Below are positions 1-7,400 of a DNA stretch of 7,821 bases, in pieces; the first letter of the stretch is position 1, and each line of letters begins with the position of its first letter. Source of the DNA: Acidobacteriota bacterium (GTDB taxonomy: Bacteria; Acidobacteriota; Terriglobia; UBA7540). The translations under genes and the position numbers were made by a program. The stretch is taken from positions 1 to 7,821 of the forward strand of contig JAJYJL010000323.1 in NCBI GenBank assembly GCA_021789565.1, read 5' to 3'. The notes under the pieces were generated by a model. It had not been told where the DNA came from, searched no databases, and was given only the letters and a program-made list of their open reading frames with translations.

Positions 1-402
1 TTCGAGCAGGAGCGCGTAGCTGCTCATCTCGACGCCGCTGCCACTGCCCTGGAGCAGGCATCGATCGCCCACGACGCATGCGCAGCCACCGCCGCCCGCC
101 TCCGCGAGCTCGCAGCACAGATGCGCGCGACGCCGCACCAGTCCGGCACTCCCTCGGAGATTGAAACACTCGAGCGCACACTCACCGTCCTCGAAGAGAA
201 GCTCTTTGCCGCGCTCACCGCTGCAGCGCCGGAGGAGATTCTCGTCGCGCTCAAAGAGCACGCCGCACGCGAGCTCGCTCCCTATCGCAGCCGCATGAGC
301 GCCGTGCAGTTGCGCCAGGTGGAGCGGCAGTTTGTGCAGAAGCAGCTGCTCGCTCGCTATGATCTACCCCGTTTCAGCCTCTTTTACATGAGCCAGCAAT
401 GA
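1..402 (+). CDS. C-terminal part of an unrecognised helical protein (5' end outside window)
   Basis: The reading frame is open from the first base of the window to the TGA at 400-402, giving 133 visible residues and no upstream stop, so the true start is outside. I do not recognise the family. What is visible is almost wholly helix-forming and rich in Ala, Leu, Glu, Gln and Arg. One helical stretch covers residues 1-41. A second runs from about 50 to 115 with coiled-coil-like spacing of Leu and Val. A short, more hydrophobic aromatic tail near the C-terminus contains the motif PRFSLFYM. There is no membrane segment or signal peptide in this part. The Met at residue 41 (base 121) could in principle start a 93-residue protein, but it has no good ribosome binding site and the frame continues cleanly upstream. 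The stop overlaps the rlmD start (ATGA), which implies co-transcription and coupled translation. Local GC looks somewhat higher than in rlmD and comEC. Confidence 0.75.
   Translation, partial: FEQERVAAHLDAAATALEQASIAHDACAATAARLRELAAQMRATPHQSGTPSEIETLERTLTVLEEKLFAALTAAAPEEILVALKEHAARELAPYRSRMSAVQLRQVERQFVQKQLLARYDLPRFSLFYMSQQ
399..402 (+). other. 4-base ATGA start/stop overlap
   Basis: The ATG of rlmD (399-401) and the TGA of the preceding gene (400-402) share the sequence ATGA. This arrangement is typical of translational coupling by re-initiation. It explains why rlmD can lack an evident Shine-Dalgarno sequence in the preceding 20 bases. Confidence 0.85.
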
Positions 403-1685
403 CCAACCGCAGAGTCGAACTCGTACGGATTGAAAAGCCTGTCTACGGCGGGTCGTTTCTTGCGCGTGTTGACGGCAAGGCGATTTTTGTTCCGTTGACG
501 ATACCCGGTGAGCAGGTCCAGCTTCGGATCACTGAAGACAAGCGCAGCTACGCAAAGGCTGAGATCGAAAAGGTGATTGAGTCGGCGTCGCAAAGGATGC
601 TCCCTCTTTGTCCGCACTTTGGATTTTGCGGAGGATGTCAGTATCAGCATGCAACCTACGAGACGCAACTCGGCTGGAAGCAGGCGATCTTACGGGAGAC
701 GCTTGAGCGGGCCGGCATTCGCGTCGATTGCAAGATCGATGTATTGGCAGCAGACCCGTGGCATTATCGGAATCGGATTCGCCTGATCCTCGACAAGTCA
801 GGGAAACCAGGCTATCGCAGCAGACAGTCTCATGCGGTGGTTCCGGTCGATCAATGTGTCATTGCCGCCCCATTGCTAATGCGAACAGCAACCACCCTTG
901 CGGAAGAGTTACGGCGCCGTGGGGGACCTGCGCAAGGCGTGGAACTTACACTGTTCTGCAACACCACGGAAACAGAACTGCTGGCAGAGGTGGCAATTCC
1001 TAACACAGTTCGAATGCCCTTCGCCGAGTTGGCCAAAACCGTGGCCGAAGGCATTCCGGAACTAATAGGAATCCAGTTGGTTCTCGATATGCCGGGCGCA
1101 AATAAGCCGCGCACACTCGATCGGTGGGGTTCAGACGCACTCACTTATCACGCGGGGGGCAATGCCTATCACGTGGCCCATGGCGCTTTCTTCCAGGTGA
1201 ATCGCTGGCTTGTCGATTCACTCGTGCAGGCTGTCACCCAACAAACCAGCGGAACATCTGCATGGGATCTCTATGCCGGGGTGGGCCTTTTTGCGCTTCC
1301 ACTCACACGCAGTTTCAAGCGGGTGGTTGCGGTGGAGTCTTCCGCCACTTCGCTGACCAGCCTTCGGGAGAACCTGCGCGGAACATGTGGCGAAGCAGTC
1401 CATGCCGATACCCTGGATTTCCTGTGTCAAAATAGGAAGGACCGCCAGCCCGATCTCATCGTCCTGGATCCACCGCGCAGCGGGCTCGGCTCAGAGGCGA
1501 CATCGATTCTTGGCGACGTGGCTGCGCCGTCCGTCCTGTATGTCTCCTGCGATCCTGCAACACTGGCCCGTGACCTGAAAGCTCTTGTAGCTTCAGGCTA
1601 TTGTGTTAAGTCGGTCACAATGATTGATCTCTTTCCGCAGACCATGCATCTGGAGACGCTGATCCATCTGCGCCGATCCTGTTAG
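399..1685 (+). CDS. rlmD: 23S rRNA (uracil-C5)-methyltransferase, RlmD/RumA-type (TrmA family)
   Basis: This is a cytoplasmic SAM-dependent enzyme that puts a methyl group on C5 of a uracil, in the E. coli RlmD case U1939 of 23S rRNA. The 428 residues are close to the usual family length. Residues about 5-65 form the TRAM RNA-binding domain. C71, C77 and C80 (C-x5-C-x2-C) with C153 match the four ligands of the RumA [4Fe-4S] cluster. The Rossmann-like methyltransferase domain follows: FFQVN at 264-268, SAM motif DLYAGVG at 290-296, and DPPRSG at 357-362. The catalytic cysteine is C384 in SCDPATLARD, and the general base is E419 in FPQTMHLE. The ATG at 399 is chosen because the TRAM domain begins only a few residues later and it overlaps the preceding stop; I see no clear Shine-Dalgarno. 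Some bacterial homologues (RlmCD of Bacillus) modify two sites, so the exact target uracil cannot be fixed from sequence; the family is certain. Confidence 0.93.
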   Translation: MTNRRVELVRIEKPVYGGSFLARVDGKAIFVPLTIPGEQVQLRITEDKRSYAKAEIEKVIESASQRMLPLCPHFGFCGGCQYQHATYETQLGWKQAILRETLERAGIRVDCKIDVLAADPWHYRNRIRLILDKSGKPGYRSRQSHAVVPVDQCVIAAPLLMRTATTLAEELRRRGGPAQGVELTLFCNTTETELLAEVAIPNTVRMPFAELAKTVAEGIPELIGIQLVLDMPGANKPRTLDRWGSDALTYHAGGNAYHVAHGAFFQVNRWLVDSLVQAVTQQTSGTSAWDLYAGVGLFALPLTRSFKRVVAVESSATSLTSLRENLRGTCGEAVHADTLDFLCQNRKDRQPDLIVLDPPRSGLGSEATSILGDVAAPSVLYVSCDPATLARDLKALVASGYCVKSVTMIDLFPQTMHLETLIHLRRSC

Positions 1686-1714
1686 GCTTTCCTGTAGAGC
1701 TTCGTCGCGCCACA

Positions 1715-4423
1715 ATGTCCACAGTGTCCGCCCCATTGGCCTCGCCGCTCGCTGGCCGTGCTCACACGCCCGCGGGTGCGCTTCCGCTGTTTCACGCAGC
1801 CTGGCTTTTTGCTCTTGGCATCGGCGCGGCTCATTTAGTTTGGCTTCGCACAGGCTACCTGCTTGTTGCTGTGTTGCTCTTGATTTTGATTGCCTGCGTG
1901 GCGGGAATCAAGGCCCTTCGCATTGCATGGCTTCCCTTGGCTCTACTTTGGTGTTTGCTTGGAGCGTGGAGTGCTGAAATGCAGCCACAACCGGCTCCCT
2001 CGCAGGGAATCCTGGCACTCTCTGACAATCTGCTTCGAACCGTGGAAGGCGAGGTCGTGGCAGCCGGCCCAATAGATATGCGAGAAGCTGATGAGGCCGC
2101 TGCGGGCGAGGCCGAAGGGCCAACGCAGCGCATCGACCTGAAGGTGGCGAGCATCGAGCAGGTGACTGACGAGGTGGACGAGCAGAAGTCCATCGGCGGG
2201 ACGATTCGTATCACGGTCCGCTGGCCGCAGGGGTCGCAGAACATACCGCCTTTCCAATGCGGAGAGCAGATTCGCCTGGATGCGCGCTTGCTTCCCCCTC
2301 CTGTTTACCGGGATCCCGGTGTTTGGAGCCGTCGGGATTATCTTCTCGATCAAGGCATCACCGCGTCTTCGTCTGTGCAAGCCAATCAAGTGATTGTCGC
2401 GGGCGCTGTGAAGCATGCCCTCTGGCCCTGCCGAATCGCTGCTCTGCAACATACGCTCACGATGCGCGTGATGAGCCTTACCACTTCGATGCAAGGCCTG
2501 CCGCTCCCCCTGCGATTGAGCCCGGATGATGCCGTCATGCTGGCTGCGATGACCACGGGGGACCGCACCTTTCTTTCGCACAACCTGCGCATTGGCTTCG
2601 AGCGGACAGGCTCATTTCACATGCTCGTTGTCTCAGGCCTGCATCTTGCCATTGTTGCAGGCTTCACTGTCTGGATTTTGCGCCTCTTCGCTAGCCCTGA
2701 ACTCCTGACAACACTCGTCACGATGGGTGTCTCCATTGGGTATGCAATCTTTACTGGTTTTGGCATCCCCGTGCAGCGGTCGCTTTGGATGGTCGTGATC
2801 TATCTCGTTGGCCGACTTCTCTACAGAGAAGTTGACGTGCTGAACTCTCTCGGATTTGCAGCGCTCGGTCTTCTGGTCGCGAGCCCGAACAGCCTCTTCG
2901 ATACAGGAATGCAAATGACGCTTCTCGCAGTCGTTGCTATCGCGGGCATTGCGGTCCCACTTTTGCAACACACTGTGCATCCCTACGTCATTGCAGCGGG
3001 TCAACTTCGCCTGGTCGCGCTTGACGTCAAGTTGCCGCCGCGACTTGCGCAGTTCCGCGTCACGCTGCGCATGCTTGCAAAGAGAATTGAGTGGGCAATT
3101 TCGTCCACTGCGGCATGGCGTATCTTCCCCTGGGGTGTGCAGATTCTTTTGCGCATTGTGGAGGCAGGAGTGGTCTCATTCGTTGTCGAACTGGCAATGA
3201 CGATGCCCATGGCAGTCGATTTCCATCGCGTCACCATCTTTGCGCTACCGGTGAATCTGCTCATTCTTCCGCTTCTCACGCTGCTTGTGCCCGTCGCGCT
3301 TCTTACTCTTGCGGTGCTGCTGGTCTGGCCTGCAGGCGCAGTGCTCCCTGCGAGCGTTGCAGCTTTAATTCTCCATGTGAGCGTCGGATTCGTTCATCTG
3401 TTTGGGTCATTCTCCCTTGGAGATTTCCGCATACCGACTCCGTTGGTTTGGCAGATTCTCATGTTTGCCTTCCTGATTGCAGCCACGGTGGGTCTTGCCT
3501 TGCAGGCCAATCGCACGGAGATCCGATGGCTGCGTCCAGGGGCGTGGATCGCATTGCTGCTCGCGGCCGGGACCGCCGTTCTTCCGCGGCCTCTTGACCA
3601 CCCTCGCGACTCACTGCTCGTTGAGGCAATCGATGTGGGTCAGGGTGATTCCATTCTGCTGATCACGCCCGATGGAAGGACTCTCCTTGTAGATGGCGGC
3701 GGAATTGGGGGTGGACCACGGACATCCGCACCTAATTTTGATGTAGGCGAGGAAGTGGTCTCGCCGGTTCTGTGGTCGCGCGGGATCCGTCATCTGGATG
3801 TTGTCGCTTTGACGCATGCGCACTCCGATCACATGGGTGGCCTGCCTGCGATTCTGCGCAACTTTCATCCGGATACTCTTTGGGTTGGAAACAATCCTCA
3901 TGTCTCCGACTACGACGCTCTGCTGTCTGAGGCAGCCTCTCTAGGGATTCCAGTCCATGCCATGCATGCAGGCGACCGGACAGTTCTCGGCGAGGTTCAG
4001 GTGCACGTTTTGGCGCCGAGTATGGATTACACGCCCGGAGACGAGCCAGAGAACAACGACTCGATGGTGCTTCATGTGGCATATGGAGCGACATCGGTAT
4101 TGCTTGAAGGGGACGCAGAGGCACCGGTTGAGCAGCAGATGCTGAACGAGGCCGGACTTCAAAGCACGCTTTTAAAGGTGGGGCATCATGGCAGCACAAG
4201 CTCCACTACACCGGCTTTCCTGGCGCGTGTTGCACCGAAGTGGGCCGTCATCTCCTGCGGACTGAACAATCGATACGGTCATCCAAAGGAAGAGGTACTT
4301 GCCGCGCTACAGTCAGCGCATGTTCGCACCTACTCAACCGACATCGACGGCGCAACGTGCTTCCATCTGAATGGAAGAGATGTCACATCGGAAATCTTGT
4401 GCGGCATGGGAGGGCACGATTAA
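1715..4423 (+). CDS. comEC: ComEC/Rec2 family DNA internalisation channel with C-terminal metallo-beta-lactamase domain
   Basis: This is the inner-membrane channel that carries single-stranded DNA into the cytoplasm during natural transformation. The 902 residues are long for the family, but all three modules are present. Hydrophobic segments at about 25-87 precede an OB-like extracytoplasmic domain (DUF4131 type, about 105-225) with an acidic insert at 121-135. The Competence membrane domain runs from about 265 to 600, with the signature TGDR (281-284) and FHMLVVSGLH (301-310). A mostly polar insert of about 45 residues (431-475) splits its membrane segments. The metallo-beta-lactamase domain starts near 635: VGQGDS (641-646), metal motif HAHSDH (701-706), LLEGD (796-800), GHHGS (823-827). 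Both the channel and the putative nuclease therefore look intact. The ATG at 1715 is 29 bases after rlmD; no in-frame start lies between, and the only close alternative is GTG at 1724. No strong ribosome binding site is visible. Probably co-transcribed with rlmD. Partners such as ComEA are not in the window. Confidence 0.93.
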   Translation: MSTVSAPLASPLAGRAHTPAGALPLFHAAWLFALGIGAAHLVWLRTGYLLVAVLLLILIACVAGIKALRIAWLPLALLWCLLGAWSAEMQPQPAPSQGILALSDNLLRTVEGEVVAAGPIDMREADEAAAGEAEGPTQRIDLKVASIEQVTDEVDEQKSIGGTIRITVRWPQGSQNIPPFQCGEQIRLDARLLPPPVYRDPGVWSRRDYLLDQGITASSSVQANQVIVAGAVKHALWPCRIAALQHTLTMRVMSLTTSMQGLPLPLRLSPDDAVMLAAMTTGDRTFLSHNLRIGFERTGSFHMLVVSGLHLAIVAGFTVWILRLFASPELLTTLVTMGVSIGYAIFTGFGIPVQRSLWMVVIYLVGRLLYREVDVLNSLGFAALGLLVASPNSLFDTGMQMTLLAVVAIAGIAVPLLQHTVHPYVIAAGQLRLVALDVKLPPRLAQFRVTLRMLAKRIEWAISSTAAWRIFPWGVQILLRIVEAGVVSFVVELAMTMPMAVDFHRVTIFALPVNLLILPLLTLLVPVALLTLAVLLVWPAGAVLPASVAALILHVSVGFVHLFGSFSLGDFRIPTPLVWQILMFAFLIAATVGLALQANRTEIRWLRPGAWIALLLAAGTAVLPRPLDHPRDSLLVEAIDVGQGDSILLITPDGRTLLVDGGGIGGGPRTSAPNFDVGEEVVSPVLWSRGIRHLDVVALTHAHSDHMGGLPAILRNFHPDTLWVGNNPHVSDYDALLSEAASLGIPVHAMHAGDRTVLGEVQVHVLAPSMDYTPGDEPENNDSMVLHVAYGATSVLLEGDAEAPVEQQMLNEAGLQSTLLKVGHHGSTSSTTPAFLARVAPKWAVISCGLNNRYGHPKEEVLAALQSAHVRTYSTDIDGATCFHLNGRDVTSEILCGMGGHD
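4360..4377. repeat. Perfect inverted repeat (7-bp stem, 4-base loop) inside the 3' end of comEC
   Basis: CTTCCAT at 4360-4366 pairs perfectly with ATGGAAG at 4371-4377 around the loop CTGA. It lies within comEC, about 43 bases before its stop, and about the same distance downstream of the stop of the convergent receptor gene. The stem is AT-leaning (3 of 7 GC pairs) and no T-run follows on either strand, so it is not a convincing intrinsic terminator. It is the only neat hairpin I noticed near the convergent junction. Confidence 0.35.
4420..4423. other. Overlapping convergent stop codons (TTAA palindrome)
   Basis: The comEC stop TAA occupies 4421-4423 on the plus strand. The receptor stop TAA occupies 4420-4422 on the minus strand, read as TTA on the plus strand. 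The two genes therefore meet tail to tail with no intergenic base, sharing a self-complementary TTAA. Any transcript reading past either stop becomes antisense to the other gene. Confidence 0.95.
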
Positions 4424-7400
4424 AAGTGCATCCGCAGGCCAAACTGCAACTGCCTTTCGCGATAGAAATTGGTTGCATTGATGTTCAAGGGCGCGCCAAA
4501 TTCCGTCTGCCCGGTCTTCAAGCCGGTCAGGAAGTTGAGGGACGGCAGCGCTCCATTGGTGGTGCCCGACCGAATGGTATAGCCGACCGTTTCCAGCTCT
4601 GTTACATTTTGGTGATTGAAAAGATTGAAAGTCTCGGCGAGCAACTCCAACTGTTGCATCTCGCCAAGCTGGAAGCGTTTGCTCAGATGCAAGTCAGCCT
4701 TCCATGCGCCCGGATAGCGATACGTATTCCGTCCGACGCCATACACTAAATTGTTACCGCCGTATCCATTCATGCCTGGCGCCAGTCCCACGATTGCCGT
4801 GCCTGTTGTATCAAACTCCTTAGCAAGTGACCCAGCGGTTCGCATGGAAAAGGGAAGCCCGCTGTGAATATATCCGATTCCTGAAATGAGCCAACCGCTT
4901 TCCCATGTCGCGGCGCGGCCCTGGACCCTCCAGCGCGGCTGCCACACCAGACTCACCGATGCACTGTGACGGACGTCGAGACTGCTGTTGCCATATTCGG
5001 CGCGGAAGTTACCCGGATCGAAGATACTGCTTCCGTAGTCCCATACGCTTTCGCTGGGATTCCAGTCCATCGCATGTGCGTAGGTGTAACGCACGTGAAC
5101 GGCCAACCCGCTCAACGAATAGCGGGAAGCGCTCAGGACCGCAGCCTCATAAGTCGAGTTGGCACGGCTCCATATCTCAGTGACCTGTTGATAGTGCGGA
5201 TTGAGCCTTCCCGCAAAGCCAGTCGGCGAGCTTGCGGACGGCCAGGATGCAAAGAAAGGCACTGTGATCTGCGATGTCTTCAATGGCCCGGATCCATTGC
5301 CATCCACGACAGCATACGTAATGGTTCTGGGATTGGCGGCGGGATCAATATTGGCGTCCGTGGTGACGGGCAAGTGGCGTGCGAGGCTGAACTCCGCACT
5401 GGCATCAATCAACACGCGTCCCGGCAAATCCTCCTCGACGGTCGCCTGCGCCTGATGTACTTGTCCATTCCGAAAGGTCGGCGAAAACTCGACGGCGCTC
5501 GGCATCACAACGCTTGATGGCTCACCCGCCAGAACATATGGGAAAGGCGGCGCTCCGCCCGAAGCAAGATTATCCGTCGGACGCATGAAGAAATAGAGAT
5601 CGCCTTTGGGTGAACCGGTCTGGGTGAGCGTGCTTTCAATGGTCAGATTTGGCGTTCGGCCGTAGTACATGCCGTATCCCAATCGCAGCACCGGCAAGTG
5701 GCTCTTCTCCATCCCCCAGGCAAGGCCCACGCGCGGCCCCCATTGGTTGCCGAGGCTGGGAACTGTTTCAGTCAGAGGTAAATCGGGATTCTTAAGCCGC
5801 GCGATCACCGGTGGCATTTGCTGACGCTCCCATCGCATGGCCCACGTCAGTGCCAGATTCTTCCTTGGCTGCCACTGAGCGGTAACATAACTGGCCCAGT
5901 CGTTCGTGCTGAGCCACCAGTTGCTGGGACCCATCGTCTGCGAATAGTAGGTGTAGCAGGGCAGGTACCCCAGACCACGCAGATCTCCTGCCGAATCGCG
6001 CCAGACGCGCCCCGTCTGATCGCAGTTGTGTTGATTCATGGGATTCAGTTGTCCGCCGATGCCGAAAGCCGCAAACGCCAGCGCGTCCGATGCGAAGTTA
6101 TCGAGACTGTAATAGTCGTAGGTACCAGTCTGATTGCGCAGAAGCGTGGTGGCGTCAGTGTTGTGGCTCAGTTGGAAGCCCGCCTTCAATAGCAAGGGCC
6201 CACGCACCCAGTTTAGTTGCTCCTGCTCCTGATACAGATGCTCGTCTGGATAGCTTCCCGGCCCAAAGCGCGACGGATTGCCGATGGTGAAGCCGTAGCG
6301 CGAGTCCACCCGAATCTGCGGAAGCTGATTCCATGCATTGATGTTCATTGTCTTCTCAAAAGAAGACGGCGACTCCGCAGGCATAGTCTGATTTTGATGG
6401 CCATAGGATCCCTGAGTCACAAGAAGCAGGTTGCGCGTGAGAAAGGATTCCCACCGGCCCAACACCCATTGCTCGGTGGTGGCGCTTGAGCCATAGCTGT
6501 AGCTGCCGAACATTTCGGAAGTCCGCGTCATGCCACCACCCGGCGCATCCCGCTGCGAATCTGTTCCCTCCACGGTCAGATGGTTGCGCTCGTTGGCCTG
6601 CCCGTCGCCGCGGAAAAACCCAGTCCATTGCGACGACGATCGCGCGGCCGGCCCGAGCAGCCCGGCAAGGGACTGCAACATGGGCGTAAAGGCGGCTACG
6701 CCTGCCACAACGGGATCAGCGCTGCTCAGTCCAAGCCGCGCGCTCAACACCTGCATTGAATCATTGGTTGGCTGGGCAAAGAAGTTCTCCGGGTGTCGCA
6801 CCATGGATACACCCGGATCTGTGCGCTGCGCCTGATCCAGTGCAGCAAACCAGAAGAGATTCCTTGTGTGATAGCGCCCTCCGGCGCCAAGACCCCAGTT
6901 GAGCGCGCGGTCGCGGGGCGTATATGGGATCGCACTAAACGCTGGAATGGCTGCACCAATGCCGGGTGCAGTTTGCTGTTCCCATTGGGTGTAGGGGTTC
7001 TGCGCTCCCCACAGGCTATCTCGATCGAGGAAAAATGCCTGCCCGTGCAGTCCAACGGCGCCACGCGCCATTCGTTGATTCGTGCCCCGAGCTGCGGCCT
7101 CACCTCCGCCCATCAAATCGGCCGAGGAGATTGATTGCACTTCGCGAATTGCGGCGTCGCTTGATGCTGGACCGATCAGGGCGGAGCTGTGGCCGCGCAT
7201 CCTGCCCACTCCTGCTCCACCGAACGCCAGCCGGATGCTGGAGCCATCCACTGCATTGGCCATCGGGATCTCGCCGCTTCGGGGGGACGGCTGAACCTTC
7301 GCTTCGGAGCCACTCGCCGGCGGCGGCGCGTCGAGCACGAAGTTCTGCCAGTTTCGTCCGTGCAATGGCAAAGACTGTAGTTGCGCAGCGGAGACTGGCG

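Noticed and set aside
1686..1714. Possible promoter or terminator between rlmD and comEC
   Set aside because: The 29-base gap contains no hairpin, T-run or recognisable -35/-10 pair.
2307..2320. Perfect 14-base palindrome ACCGGGATCCCGGT
   Set aside because: It sits inside comEC, encoding an ordinary stretch of the OB-like domain. With no loop, no second copy seen and no regulatory context, it is best explained by chance in GC-rich coding sequence.
1943..2581. 212-codon open frame on the minus strand
   Set aside because: It lies wholly inside comEC on the opposite strand. Its translation is rich in Arg, His and Ser without family motifs, whereas the comEC frame has full domain support.
4240..4749. 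169-codon plus-strand frame spanning the comEC/receptor junction
   Set aside because: It runs out of frame through the end of comEC and then antisense to the receptor. Its translation is low in recognisable motifs and it has no ribosome binding site, so it is a by-product of the overlapping genes.
4966..5517. 183-codon open frame on the plus strand
   Set aside because: It is antisense to the receptor barrel and has no recognisable domain; the receptor frame here carries clear family motifs.
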